Position numbers and translations under genes: made by a program
Source of the DNA: Loktanella sp. D2R18
GTDB lineage: Bacteria > Pseudomonadota > Alphaproteobacteria > Rhodobacterales > Rhodobacteraceae
Length of the DNA stretch: 64,000 nucleotides
Direction: 5' to 3'
Assembly: GCF_003318235.1 (NCBI RefSeq)
Contig: NZ_QOCG01000019.1
Coordinates: forward strand, 1-64,000
Notes under the pieces: generated by a model
The model's input: the letters and a program-made list of their open reading frames with translations, nothing else
The model's database searches: none
What the model was told of the DNA's origin: nothing
In this document: positions 55,076 through 63,974 of the stretch, one piece after another
How positions within the stretch are numbered: position 1 is the stretch's first letter
Layout: the number at the start of each line of letters is the position of its first letter

Positions 55076-55174
55076 ATGACCCGTATATTCCCGGCGATCG
55101 TTCTCGCCACACCTGCGGGGCACGCGTTTTTAGTCAAATTGTTGCTGCTCACCTACCCAGTGGTCGCAAAATAA
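55076..55174 (+). CDS. possible 32-residue hydrophobic peptide
   Basis: MTRIFPAIVLATPAGHAFLVKLLLLTYPVVAK, a short mostly hydrophobic frame with AAAGGA eight bases before the ATG. It sits alone in the gap between mbfA and the TetR gene. Could be a small membrane protein or the remnant of a longer gene; no family recognised. Confidence 0.35.
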   Translation: MTRIFPAIVLATPAGHAFLVKLLLLTYPVVAK

Positions 55175-55248
55175 CCCATCACGACGTCGCACTTGCCTGA
55201 ACTGAACGGGGCAGTTTATAGTTGAGGTCCCCACGAGGAGGCGGACCT

Positions 55249-55866
55249 ATGCCTGATGGCGCTGTAGAACCCAAAAAAGGACGCAAGTTCGATCAGGTGC
55301 TTGAAGGTGCGCGAACTGTATTCTTGCGCGATGGCTTTGAAGGCGCATCTGTGGACGACATCGCCAAGGCGGCAGGCGTGTCAAAGGCAACCCTATATAG
55401 CTACTTTCCAGACAAACGTTTCTTGTTCTTGCAAGTCACCAAGGCAGAATGCTGCGCGCAATCAGAACGGGCGATTGACGCAATCGACATGGACGCCCCA
55501 GTCGAAGACGTGCTTTATCAGGCCGCCCGCGAGATTGGGGAATTCATCACCTCTGAATTTGGGATGCGCATTTTTCGGGTCTGCGTCGGTGAAGGCGGGC
55601 GGTTTCCTGAATTAGGGCAGCAGTTCTACGAAAGCGGCCCAATGTTGGTCCGCAGCCGGCTAGAAGATTACTTTGAATGTGCAATTTCCAAAGGCGATTT
55701 GGTGATTGAAGACCGCACATTGGCCGCTGACCAGTTCAACGAACTCTGCCGCGCCGATATCTTTCCGCGTATGCTTTTCAACATCGCCGACAGTTTTTCA
55801 GATGAAGAGAAGCATAGGATCGCTAAAGGTGCGGTAGAGGTGTTTTTGGCGAAGTACGGAGTTTAG
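55249..55866 (+). CDS. TetR/AcrR-family transcriptional regulator
   Basis: 205 residues with a strong GAGGAGG before the ATG. N-terminal DNA-binding domain VFLRDGFEGASVDDIAKAAGVSKATLYSYFPDKRFLFLQV is textbook TetR. The C-terminal ligand part is of the AcrR_TetR_C type (REIGEFITSEFGMRIFRVCVGEGGRFPELGQQFYE). Ligand and targets unknown. Ends 4 bp before a convergent gene. Confidence 0.9.
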   Translation: MPDGAVEPKKGRKFDQVLEGARTVFLRDGFEGASVDDIAKAAGVSKATLYSYFPDKRFLFLQVTKAECCAQSERAIDAIDMDAPVEDVLYQAAREIGEFITSEFGMRIFRVCVGEGGRFPELGQQFYESGPMLVRSRLEDYFECAISKGDLVIEDRTLAADQFNELCRADIFPRMLFNIADSFSDEEKHRIAKGAVEVFLAKYGV

Positions 55867-55870
55867 CTCG

Positions 55871-56590
55871 CTAAAGGTGTCGTATTTCCAGATGATTGCC
55901 GTCAACTTTTCTTGTCTCGAACGGGTCAAGCATTGCGACCAGTTCACTTAGCTTAGAACGCCCATGAGTACGTGGATCAAAATCTGGATTGGCCCTCACA
56001 ATATAGCTACCAATTGTACCGAGCCGATACCAGTCGTCTTCCTGTTCGATTGCGCGCATCGCGGCCCTGATTAGTTCGATCAGCTTTCTCGGTTGAGTGA
56101 TCGGTTTGGGCTTACCATCTGCCGCCCCCGCCTGATCGGGCTCCATAGCTTGGTCAACCAAATTCTCGATCAAAATAAAGCGATTGCACACGTTTCGGAG
56201 ACTAGCCGGGGCTTTATTCTCACCGATACCGATCACTTCGACGCCATCTTCACGTAAACGGCTAGCCAGCGCAGTAAAGTCACTGTCGGAGCTTACAAGT
56301 ACAAATCCGTCAAATCTACCAGCATGCAATATATCCATTGCATCAATAACTAGCCCAATATCGCTGGCATTCTTTCCTTTTGTATTCGCCGTTTCTTGGT
56401 TCGCCACCAAACCCAAGTCCACGACTTGTGTCTTCCAACTGGAAAGCGACGGACTAGACCAATCGCCATAAACCCTGCGCAAGGCCGGCTCCCCATATGC
56501 CTTAACCTCGCGCAAGATTGCCTCCGCATATTTTGCTGAAATATTGTCCGCATCAATCAATACTGCGAAAAGTTTTCGCTCATTTGACAT
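55871..56590 (-). CDS. NYN-domain (LabA/DUF88) putative RNase with OST-HTH/LOTUS domain
   Basis: 239 residues. NYN (PIN-like) nuclease core: AVLIDADNISAKYAEAILRE, DIGLVIDAMDILHAGRFDGFVLVSSDSDFTALASRLRE, with the acidic residues D12, D84-type and SDSD expected for metal binding. C-terminal OST-HTH/LOTUS-like winged domain (RKLIELIRAAMRAIEQEDDWYRLGTIGSYIVRANPDFDPRTHG...LSELV). Such proteins are thought to cut RNA. Start has AAGG seven bases upstream. It looks somewhat lower in GC than its neighbours. Confidence 0.85.
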   Translation of the reverse strand: MSNERKLFAVLIDADNISAKYAEAILREVKAYGEPALRRVYGDWSSPSLSSWKTQVVDLGLVANQETANTKGKNASDIGLVIDAMDILHAGRFDGFVLVSSDSDFTALASRLREDGVEVIGIGENKAPASLRNVCNRFILIENLVDQAMEPDQAGAADGKPKPITQPRKLIELIRAAMRAIEQEDDWYRLGTIGSYIVRANPDFDPRTHGRSKLSELVAMLDPFETRKVDGNHLEIRHL

Positions 56591-56647
56591 AGTAAGACCT
56601 TTTAAAATCATAGATGTGGTCCGACGATACGCCGGGCCCATAGTGCA

Positions 56648-57760
56648 TTAATATTCCACAACGGCCCGGATCGACTTCCCGGCGTGCATTAATTCAAAAC
56701 CCTCGTTGATATCTTCAAGCTTCAGCTTATGCGTGATCATAGGATCGATTTCGATTTTGCCATTCATGTACCAATCCACGATTTTTGGCACATCAGTGCG
56801 TCCTTTTGCGCCGCCAAATGCGGTCCCGCGCCAGCTGCGCCCTGTGACCAATTGGAATGGTCGGGTAGAGATTTCAGCGCCCGCAGGGGCCACGCCGATG
56901 ATGATGCTTTCGCCCCAGCCTTTATGTGCGGCCTCAAGTGCGGTGCGCATCACGCCAACGTTGCCCGTGGCATCGAACGTATAATCGGCACCTCCGCCAG
57001 TCAGTTCGACAAGATGGGCAACCAAATCGCCTTCAACGTTGGCAGGGTTCACGAAATCGGTCATGCCAAAGTGGCGGCCCATTTCTTCTTTGGCGTCGTT
57101 CATATCGACGCCGACAATCTGGTCAGCCCCCGCAAGACGCAGCCCTTGCAAGACGTTCAAACCGATTCCACCAAGACCGAATACGATCGCGCGGCTACCG
57201 ATTTCAACTTTGGCCGTGTTGATGACAGCACCGATCCCGGTGGTCACGCCACAGCCGATATAGCAGATCTTATCAAACGGTGCGTCTTTGCGGACTTTCG
57301 CCAGCGCAATTTCCGGCACGACCGTATGATTCGCGAAGGTAGAACAGCCCATGTAATGATGGATTGGAGTCCCATCGAGCATCGAAAACCGCGTTGAACC
57401 GTCAGGCAAGAGCCCCGCCCCTTGGGTTGAACGAATTTTCTGACAAAGGTTTGTCTTGGGGTTCAGGCAATATTCGCATTCGCGGCACTCTGGCGTGTAA
57501 AGCGGGATCACGTGATCGCCGACCTCAAGCGTCGTGACGCCTTCGCCAACTTCGATCACGACGCCCGCGCCCTCATGGCCAAGAATCGCAGGGAAAATAC
57601 CCTCGGGATCGTCGCCAGATCGCGTGAATTCATCTGTATGGCACAGGCCGGTTGCTTTGATTTCGACCAAAACCTCGCCTGCGCGCGGCCCTTCAAGGTT
57701 CACTTCCATCACTTCAAGCGGTTGTCCCGCTGCCATTGCCACTGCTGCACGTGTCCGCAT
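56648..57760 (-). CDS. frmA: S-(hydroxymethyl)glutathione dehydrogenase (class III alcohol dehydrogenase)
   Basis: 370 residues, the class III ADH length. Catalytic zinc region CHTDEFTRSGDDPEG and GHEGAGVVIEVGEGV; structural zinc CRECEYCLNPKTNLC; Rossmann motif FGLGGIGLNVLQG; SRPFQ-like substrate region. It oxidises the formaldehyde-glutathione adduct, so it pairs logically with the gshA glutathione gene, though far away. The S-formylglutathione hydrolase is not adjacent. Confidence 0.95.
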   Translation of the reverse strand: MRTRAAVAMAAGQPLEVMEVNLEGPRAGEVLVEIKATGLCHTDEFTRSGDDPEGIFPAILGHEGAGVVIEVGEGVTTLEVGDHVIPLYTPECRECEYCLNPKTNLCQKIRSTQGAGLLPDGSTRFSMLDGTPIHHYMGCSTFANHTVVPEIALAKVRKDAPFDKICYIGCGVTTGIGAVINTAKVEIGSRAIVFGLGGIGLNVLQGLRLAGADQIVGVDMNDAKEEMGRHFGMTDFVNPANVEGDLVAHLVELTGGGADYTFDATGNVGVMRTALEAAHKGWGESIIIGVAPAGAEISTRPFQLVTGRSWRGTAFGGAKGRTDVPKIVDWYMNGKIEIDPMITHKLKLEDINEGFELMHAGKSIRAVVEY

Positions 57761-57867
57761 TTTCGTCTCCGTTTGTTTGCTGCAACGATCTGCGAAAAAT
57801 ACGGAAACTGCAACGACGGTTTTGTTTCGGCTTGCACAGGCTTGGGCAATTACCGCATGATCAAAAG

Positions 57868-58131
57868 ATGAAATATATCATCCCGTTTCTGGTACTTTCC
57901 GCCTGTACTGCTGCAATGCCCAGCCTGCCCGAGGCCCAAGACGACACATGCGGCGCAAACGATCACGCCGAATTGATCGGGCAAGATGCCACAACACTTG
58001 AACGTGTTCTGATTTTGGGAATGGTCCGGGTCACGCGCCCGGGCGACATTGTCACTATGGATTTCCGACCTGAGCGGATCAATTTTCAAATTGACGCCAA
58101 CGAAAAGATCGCGGCGATTACCTGCGGTTAG
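57868..58131 (+). CDS. I78-type peptidase inhibitor lipoprotein
   Basis: 87 residues: MKYIIPFLVLSACTAAMP has a lipobox LSAC; mature part has CGANDHAELIGQDA, RVTRPGDIVTMDFRPERINFQID and a final ITCG, the inhibitor I78 family pattern. It would act in the periplasm against serine proteases. Divergent from the alcohol dehydrogenase gene. Confidence 0.87.
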   Translation: MKYIIPFLVLSACTAAMPSLPEAQDDTCGANDHAELIGQDATTLERVLILGMVRVTRPGDIVTMDFRPERINFQIDANEKIAAITCG

Positions 58132-58199
58132 CTTATTTTAAAGAAAAATGGTCCCCGGCATCGCGAACGAGGTGGGGGCAATTAGCCGCAACACCGGGG

Positions 58200-58212
58200 T
58201 AGCAATTTGCTA
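58200..58212. promoter_or_regulatory. palindrome in the gap before DUF2794
   Basis: Perfect 13-base inverted repeat TAGCAA-T-TTGCTA whose right arm runs into TATAAC (58211-58216), a possible -10 box. It lies in a 214-bp gap between the I78 gene and DUF2794. Might be an operator over a promoter; no protein is known to me for this site. Confidence 0.3.
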
Positions 58213-58345
58213 TAACGAAACCCTTGCATGCAGATGTGACCCCATTGGGTAATATCTGTGGCGCCAATGCGGTAACATTGCGGCGTGAACGCGACGCAGC
58301 CCCTTACGGACTTGATTTTCTTTCGGATTAACGCGACGGTTTGCT

Positions 58346-58681
58346 ATGAGTGTACACCCGACTGATCCGTTTTCGCACCCACCCCAAATCGCATTCCATC
58401 GAACTGAGTTAGGCGTAATCTTGGGCCTTTACGGCCGAATGGTCGCAGCGGGTGAATGGCGGGACTACGGTATTTCATGCCTGCGCGAAGTGGCCGTATT
58501 TTCGATCTTCCGGCGCGCGGCGGAACACCCGCTTTACCGGATAGAGAAACGTCCAAAGCTGCGCCAGCGCCAAGGTCAATATGCGGTGATTGGCATGGAT
58601 GGGCAGGTTCTGAAACGCGGTCACGATCTACGGCAGGTCTTGCGCGTGCTAGAACGCAAGCTGATCCGAGCAGTTGAGTGA
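58346..58681 (+). CDS. DUF2794 domain protein
   Basis: 111 residues. IAFHRTELGVILGLYGRMVAAGEWRDYGI, FSIFRRAAEHPLYRIEKRPKLRQRQGQYAVIG and DLRQVLRVLERKLI are the DUF2794 pattern, a small soluble protein of alphaproteobacteria. Function unknown. Confidence 0.88.
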   Translation: MSVHPTDPFSHPPQIAFHRTELGVILGLYGRMVAAGEWRDYGISCLREVAVFSIFRRAAEHPLYRIEKRPKLRQRQGQYAVIGMDGQVLKRGHDLRQVLRVLERKLIRAVE

Positions 58682-58707
58682 TTTAATACCTGACTAAAAA
58701 TGTCGGA

Positions 58708-58737
58708 TTGACTCATGCCCCCATATCCGGCTAAATT
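58708..58737 (+). promoter_or_regulatory. possible promoter of the hemP unit
   Basis: TTGACT and TAAATT 18 bp apart, about 107 bp upstream of the hemP ATG. A small hairpin AGGCA-CCTTCA-TGCCT (near 58806-58821) lies in the leader. No clear iron box is seen. Confidence 0.3.
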
Positions 58738-58844
58738 GCGCGATATCAAGCCACCTGTTCGCGTGACAGTCAGCCAATCCGCCAATTTCCAAGGATGAAA
58801 GTGCGCAGGCACCTTCATGCCTCCGTCACCGTAAGGAACTAAAA

Positions 58845-59012
58845 ATGTCTTTCCACAGCGTCCCGCGCCCACAGCCGAGCACCGCACCGAAATTGCCCAC
58901 ATATGATGCCGAAGTACTGACCCAAGATGGCGATCTCGCCAATATCGTCCTGCGCGATCAGACCTATACGCTTCGCATCACGCGCGCCGGAAAACTGATT
59001 CTCACAAAATGA
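58845..59012 (+). CDS. hemP: hemin uptake protein HemP
   Basis: 55 residues. The C-terminal part IVLRDQTYTLRITRAGKLILTK is the HemP signature (YxLRxTRxGKLILTK). HemP/HmuP proteins help activate or accompany heme uptake genes. AAGGA precedes the ATG. ATGA overlap with an unknown 159-residue gene. No heme receptor or transporter gene is nearby. Confidence 0.9.
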   Translation: MSFHSVPRPQPSTAPKLPTYDAEVLTQDGDLANIVLRDQTYTLRITRAGKLILTK

Positions 59013-59488
59013 CCGCGGCATTTCGCAATCCCGGCGGCGCGGCTGTCGGCCAATTGGCTGACCAATCGCCGCTTGCGCGCTATGTCGTTCTATATTTCCG
59101 GATGTGGTGTGATGGCCCCGAAGGGCAAACCGCCGTCTGGAAGGATCTTGCCTCTGGTTTAGGCGAGGCACAAGCGCGGTCAACCTTGGAAATTCTCGAA
59201 AGCCTGTTCGACTTTTGTGCGCGCCACCGCCGACGCCCACTGATGCGCCACGCCGTGGATTGCCGCTGTCTTGGTGCGGATGAAGCCTGTTTTGCGCATT
59301 TTGTGACAACAGCGACCGAGGGCGACCGTCAAGACGCGATGTTGATCGCAACGCTTTTGGTACGCACCGATGTCGCCCCTATCATCACCCCAATCGCGGC
59401 AGATTTGGGATGTGCGTTAACACGCATGATGAAACGACACCGACCGCCGCTTCATCACTGCGAACCAATCACCGCAACGCTCCACTAA
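59009..59488 (+). CDS. unknown protein coupled to hemP
   Basis: 159 residues, soluble, mostly helical (SPLARYVVLYFRMWCDGPEGQTAVWKDLA). It has six Cys and many His, with a cluster CARHRRRPLMRHAVDCRCLG in the middle and HRPPLHHCE near the end, which could bind metal or heme. ATGA overlap with hemP suggests a shared iron/heme job. I do not recognise the family. Confidence 0.7.
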   Translation: MTAAFRNPGGAAVGQLADQSPLARYVVLYFRMWCDGPEGQTAVWKDLASGLGEAQARSTLEILESLFDFCARHRRRPLMRHAVDCRCLGADEACFAHFVTTATEGDRQDAMLIATLLVRTDVAPIITPIAADLGCALTRMMKRHRPPLHHCEPITATLH

Positions 59489-60300
59489 ACCCGTCGCCGC
59501 GCCAACGGTTGCCCGTGACCTTGAAATTCCACGCGGGCAATCACCTTGGTCAGCGGTTCATAGACTGTAACCATGGGCGTGGCGCTCGCATGCAGCATAG
59601 TATCCGCATCAACCATCATACCCACATGACCTTTCCAAAACACGATATCTCCGCGCATCAGGTCTCCCTGCACATCCGTCCCGATCACATCGCGCTGCAA
59701 ATCGCTATCGCCGGGGCAAGCGATGCCGCAAGCTGTCAGGCTGGCAGAAATCAACCCTGAACAATCGATGCCGCGTGTTGAATCCCCGCCCCAAAGATAA
59801 GGCACGCCAAAATGAAGCTGCGCGACATTGATCGGATCCTGAAAGGGGCGATCCACATTGCGCAGATGTTTCTTTGATACGAACCCAACGGTCGTCTCAT
59901 AAAATTCGCGCCGTTCATCCACGACAGTTACACGCGCCCCAAAGGGCAATGACAGCAGCGGTTCTGATCGAAAATCATCCGCTGTATATGTGTGGGTCGC
60001 CATTGTGCTAACAAAATGTGTGGTATCTTGATGACGCGCAAGATGCGTCGAAAGCACATATCCAACATACCCATTGGCAAGTTGTACAAACGACCACCCC
60101 TCGCGGTCTTCTAATACAGTGACAATCGCGCCAAGCAGAACCTGCCGATCCCGGGGCCCACCGGGTGCCCGGCGCAAGTCCGTCACCGGGCGACACACCA
60201 TCATCGGCACACCGACGACATAGCTATCCGCCTTAACCGTGCCCGCCAAATCCAACGCCGCGACCCGGCCATTGGCGGCCAAAAGCCTGCGGTCGGTCAT
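59485..60300 (-). CDS. NlpC/P60-family peptidase with SH3-like domains
   Basis: 271 residues. Two bacterial SH3-like stretches (PVTDLRRAPGGPRDRQVLLGAIVTVLEDREGWSFVQLANGYVGYV and a second after it) lead to an NlpC/P60 catalytic domain with the cysteine in GIDCSGLISASL, the histidine in KGHVGMMVD and LHASAT. It would cut cell-wall peptides. Start overlaps the M17 peptidase stop by ATGA; both peptidases probably recycle murein peptides. No signal peptide, so likely cytoplasmic. Confidence 0.88.
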   Translation of the reverse strand: MTDRRLLAANGRVAALDLAGTVKADSYVVGVPMMVCRPVTDLRRAPGGPRDRQVLLGAIVTVLEDREGWSFVQLANGYVGYVLSTHLARHQDTTHFVSTMATHTYTADDFRSEPLLSLPFGARVTVVDERREFYETTVGFVSKKHLRNVDRPFQDPINVAQLHFGVPYLWGGDSTRGIDCSGLISASLTACGIACPGDSDLQRDVIGTDVQGDLMRGDIVFWKGHVGMMVDADTMLHASATPMVTVYEPLTKVIARVEFQGHGQPLARRRV

Positions 60301-61676
60301 AAGTCTAGCAGCGCTGGCAATGCGGCAAGCACGGCGCGCGCGCCCATCCCGACGCCGCCTTTTGGCCGTGCAGGTGACGCAGAGGGTTGCCACCCGTAGA
60401 TATCAAAATGGATGTAAGGGCTTGTTGTGAAGCGGCGCAAAAACAATGCGGCTGTGATGCTGCCGGCCATCCCACCTTTGGGCGCGTTATCAAGATCAGC
60501 GACCCCCGGCTCGATCATCGGCTCATAGGGGCTATGAAATGGCATGCGCCATACCGGGTCAGCAACATTCATCGCCGCATCCGCTAGGGCCGCGGCATAG
60601 CTATCGTTATCGGTATAGAACGGTGAAATATCCGGGCCGACAGCCACGCGCGCAGCGCCTGTCAATGTCGCCATCGAAATCACCAGCGCAGGCCGATCTT
60701 CGTCGGCATAGGTCAGGGCATCCGCCAGTACCAACCGCCCTTCGGCATCAGTATTATTGACCTCGACGGTCAGCCCTTTACGGGATGTCAGGATATCTTG
60801 CGGGCGGAATGCGTCACCATCAATGCTGTTTTCCACCGCTGGGATGAGCACACGCAAACGGATCGGCAGGCCCAACCCCATAATCATATGCGCAAGGCCC
60901 AAGACAGTGGCAGCGCCGCCCATATCCTTTTTCATCAGCCCCATCGAGCCACCGGGTTTGATATTCAGCCCGCCAGTGTCAAAGCAAACACCTTTGCCCA
61001 CAAGCGTCAGCTGCGGGCCGGCATCCCCCCAACGCATGTCCAGCAGACGCGGCGCGCGCGATGATGCGCGACCAACCGTGTGGATCATTGGGAACCCGTC
61101 CGCGTGCAAATCATCGCCAGTAGAGACGGCGATCTTTGCGCCATACTCGCCCGCCAATGCACGCGCGGCATCCTCGAGTTCTTGCGGACCCATATCGGAT
61201 GCGGGCGTGTTGATAAGATCACGGGTGAGTGCCTCGCCATTGGCAGTGATTGCAACTTTTTCAGCATCGATCCCAGCGGGTGCGACCAGCTGCGCGGTCG
61301 TCGCGTTGGCGGTCGCGTAGCGATCAAACTTATACTGTGACAAAAGCCATCCGAGAGCCGCCTCTTCCAGTGCAGGCCCTTCGAGACCATTGGTAATCTC
61401 ATAGACGCCAGCAGGCAATTTAGCTGCCGCTGCGCCCATATGAAACCGGCCGCGCGCGCGGCTTTCGACGGTGCCATAACCTACCAAGACCTGCGCAATG
61501 CTGCCATCCGTCGCTGGCAGGGTCAGGACCTGTCCCAATCCGGCAGTAAACCCTTGCGCTGCCGCCCACGCGCGGCCCGCATCGTCAAGCGCCGCCAATG
61601 CACAATCAAACCCCGGCTTATCGACCACCGTAATAGGAATTGCTCGGGCGGTTTCGGGGGCGAAGGTCAACAGCAT
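60297..61676 (-). CDS. M17 leucyl aminopeptidase-family protein
   Basis: About 459 residues. The catalytic domain has GKGVCFDTGGLNIKPGGSMGLMKKDMGGAATVLG, NTDAEGRLVLADAL and HFDIYGWQPS near the end, giving the two-metal site of M17 enzymes. The N-terminal domain is short compared with PepA. It removes N-terminal residues from peptides. Coupled to the NlpC/P60 gene by ATGA. Start MLLTFAPE is preferred to an ATG three codons up. Confidence 0.92.
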   Translation of the reverse strand: MLLTFAPETARAIPITVVDKPGFDCALAALDDAGRAWAAAQGFTAGLGQVLTLPATDGSIAQVLVGYGTVESRARGRFHMGAAAAKLPAGVYEITNGLEGPALEEAALGWLLSQYKFDRYATANATTAQLVAPAGIDAEKVAITANGEALTRDLINTPASDMGPQELEDAARALAGEYGAKIAVSTGDDLHADGFPMIHTVGRASSRAPRLLDMRWGDAGPQLTLVGKGVCFDTGGLNIKPGGSMGLMKKDMGGAATVLGLAHMIMGLGLPIRLRVLIPAVENSIDGDAFRPQDILTSRKGLTVEVNNTDAEGRLVLADALTYADEDRPALVISMATLTGAARVAVGPDISPFYTDNDSYAAALADAAMNVADPVWRMPFHSPYEPMIEPGVADLDNAPKGGMAGSITAALFLRRFTTSPYIHFDIYGWQPSASPARPKGGVGMGARAVLAALPALLDL

Positions 61677-61746
61677 GGGGTGCATCCAATAGGGTCAATT
61701 GAAACACTAGATTACCCCGCCACGACGGCACCGCAAGTGGCACCGC

Positions 61747-62163
61747 TTAGGTTTGACGAAAATTCCACAGCTCGTTGCCTGCCGCATCAAAGCTGCGTTC
61801 CAGCCGCGCCAATGTCGCCGCAAGCGCGGTGAGGTCAGCTTGACGTAGACAGGTTTGCACATGATCCGCCGTGATTGCGATTTCTGTCAGACCAATTTGT
61901 TCCGCGATCAAGCGAATCTTACGGCAGGGTTTTAGCATCATCGCAAGATTTTGCGATGCCAACCCTTTTTGCAGCACATCCAAACGCAGCGCGAGATCTT
62001 CAAGCACACGACACACGATTGCCTCTGCTTCACTTTCGCTTTTGGTGGCAAAAAGACGTTGCAACGGGACCGCATTGAGTTGCGGCAGATCAGGACAGCG
62101 AAGCGTGATCACGTCAATATCAGCATCTACAGTTGGTACCAGCGTTTGATGTATATTTTTCAT
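61747..62163 (-). CDS. conserved helical hypothetical protein
   Basis: 138 residues, all-helical look, with RCPDLPQLNAVPLQRLF and LKPCRKIRLIAEQIGLTEIAITADHVQTCL. The helical stretch has some likeness to Hpt/four-helix proteins but no phosphorylatable histidine motif is evident. Divergent from the carbonic anhydrase gene. Confidence 0.65.
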   Translation of the reverse strand: MKNIHQTLVPTVDADIDVITLRCPDLPQLNAVPLQRLFATKSESEAEAIVCRVLEDLALRLDVLQKGLASQNLAMMLKPCRKIRLIAEQIGLTEIAITADHVQTCLRQADLTALAATLARLERSFDAAGNELWNFRQT

Positions 62164-62274
62164 AGGCGCATTATGCGCGCTGAAAGTTTTCGGAATGTTT
62201 ACGCACGGCAGAAAAAGCGCTCGAATTTCTGCTCAATTCGATTTAGTTTGGCTAAAATCATGACGGAGCCCAAA

Positions 62275-62922
62275 ATGAAATACGCCCGCCCTCTGCCCTC
62301 TTATATGGTCACCCGCTACCATGGTTGGAAAGCAACGACCCATGCCGAAAACAAAAGCTGGTATCGTCGTCTTGCCGACGAAGGTCAGCGCCCACGGGCA
62401 ATGATCATTTCATGTTGCGACAGCCGGGTGCATGTCACGTCTATTTTTGGCGCGGACCAAGGCGAATTTTTCATTCACCGCAACATCGCAAATCTGGTGC
62501 CGCCCTATAACCCCGACGGCGAAAACCACGGGACGTCAGCAGCGGTAGAATATGCGGTCAACGCGTTGAAAGTCTCGCATTTGGTGGTTTTGGGTCATTC
62601 TAGCTGCGGCGGTGTCGCGGGCTGCTATGACATGTGTTCGGGCAACGCGCCTGAGCTCGAAGAAAAGACTAGCTTCGTCGGGCGCTGGATGGAAATTCTG
62701 CGCCCCGGCTTTGACGCGTTGCCCGAAGGGGACGACGAATCCCGCAAAAGTGCGCTGGAAAAAATTTCTGTCACGGTATCGCTGAACAACCTCATGACGT
62801 TTCCATTTGTACAAAAAGCCGTCGAAGAAGGCACATTGTCACTGCACGGTCTTTGGAATGACATCGGCGAAGGCACCCTCGAATCTTATGATCCAGACGT
62901 GGACGGGTTCGTGACGATCTAA
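62275..62922 (+). CDS. beta-class carbonic anhydrase
   Basis: 215 residues from MKYARPLPSYM with GGAG seven bases upstream. Zinc ligands C47 (CCDSR, with the D-R pair) and H107-x-x-C110 (GHSSCGG) are present. It interconverts CO2 and bicarbonate, supplying carboxylases such as acetyl-CoA carboxylase. The 3' end overlaps the convergent zapE by 4 bp. Confidence 0.93.
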   Translation: MKYARPLPSYMVTRYHGWKATTHAENKSWYRRLADEGQRPRAMIISCCDSRVHVTSIFGADQGEFFIHRNIANLVPPYNPDGENHGTSAAVEYAVNALKVSHLVVLGHSSCGGVAGCYDMCSGNAPELEEKTSFVGRWMEILRPGFDALPEGDDESRKSALEKISVTVSLNNLMTFPFVQKAVEEGTLSLHGLWNDIGEGTLESYDPDVDGFVTI

Positions 62923-63974
62923 GCCCCCCAGTCAGCCGATTGCATTTCGCGCAAACGGCTGGCGGTGCGTTCAAATTCGAACGTCCCTTCGCCTTCGAGA
63001 TACAGCAATTCAGGCGCGGCGGCGGCTGAACAAATCAACTGCACCTTCGCCTCGTAAAGCGCGTCAATTAGGGTGACAAAGCGTTTCGCCTCATTGAAAT
63101 TGCTGCGCGACAATGCTGGAATATCTTCAAGGATCAGTACGCGCACGGCCTCTGCCAGCGCAAGGTAATCTGCGGCGCCCAAAAAGCGCCCGCAGAGATC
63201 ATAGAATTTAGCGCGTGCCACACCGTTGTGATAACCCGGCAAGTCGACTTCGCGACCTTTGACGTGCAGCACCAATGGTTCTGATTTGCCATTGCTCAGA
63301 TGATCCCAAATTTCGGCAATCGCGGCCTGCGCAGCGGCATCATTGGGAGAAAAATAGCTTTGCTTTCCAGCCAAGCGATCCTGCCGATAGTCTGTGTCGC
63401 TGATCAGCTCATGCACCACCATGCGGTCCTTGATCAAAGCGATGAAGGGTGTGAAAAGCTGGCGGTTCAAACCGTTCTTATAGAGGTCATCTGGTGGGCG
63501 GTTGGATGTGGTCACAACCACAACCCCTGCTGCGAAAAGCGCTTCGAACAAGCGCCCAACAATCATCGCGTCGGTGATGTCGGTGATTTGCATTTCGTCG
63601 AAGGCCAAAAACCGCACATCATCCACCAGTTTCGCGGCAACGGGCGCAATTGCATCATCCACGCCGCGTTTGCGGGCTTCGGTCATTTCGGCATGCACCC
63701 ATTGCATAAAGGCGTGGAAATGATCGCGCCGTTTGGGGGCATCAACCTGATCATATAGCAAATCCATCAACATGGATTTCCCGCGTCCTACACCGCCCCA
63801 CATATACAACCCCGACACAGGTGGCGGGGCTTTGCGAAACAACCCACGCTTTGCTGGCGGGGTCGCAAGCGCTAGGCGTACGCGCTCTAACCCGGGTAGA
63901 ACGGTTAGCTGCGCATCGTCAGACGTTAAGGTCCCCGCAGCAACGGCGGCATGATATACATCTTGAATTGTCAT
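62919..63974 (-). CDS. zapE: cell division protein ZapE (AFG1-like ATPase)
   Basis: 351 residues, the usual AFG1/ZapE size. Walker A GGVGRGKSMLM (about residue 60), Walker B FLAFDEMQITDI, the VVVTTSNRPPDDLYKNGLNRQLF sensor region and the C-terminal ARAKFYDLCGRFLGAADYLAL, LSRSNFNEAKRFVTLIDALYE. ZapE links with FtsZ late in division in E. coli. The window ends 26 bases upstream of its start. Confidence 0.94.
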   Translation of the reverse strand: MTIQDVYHAAVAAGTLTSDDAQLTVLPGLERVRLALATPPAKRGLFRKAPPPVSGLYMWGGVGRGKSMLMDLLYDQVDAPKRRDHFHAFMQWVHAEMTEARKRGVDDAIAPVAAKLVDDVRFLAFDEMQITDITDAMIVGRLFEALFAAGVVVVTTSNRPPDDLYKNGLNRQLFTPFIALIKDRMVVHELISDTDYRQDRLAGKQSYFSPNDAAAQAAIAEIWDHLSNGKSEPLVLHVKGREVDLPGYHNGVARAKFYDLCGRFLGAADYLALAEAVRVLILEDIPALSRSNFNEAKRFVTLIDALYEAKVQLICSAAAAPELLYLEGEGTFEFERTASRLREMQSADWGA

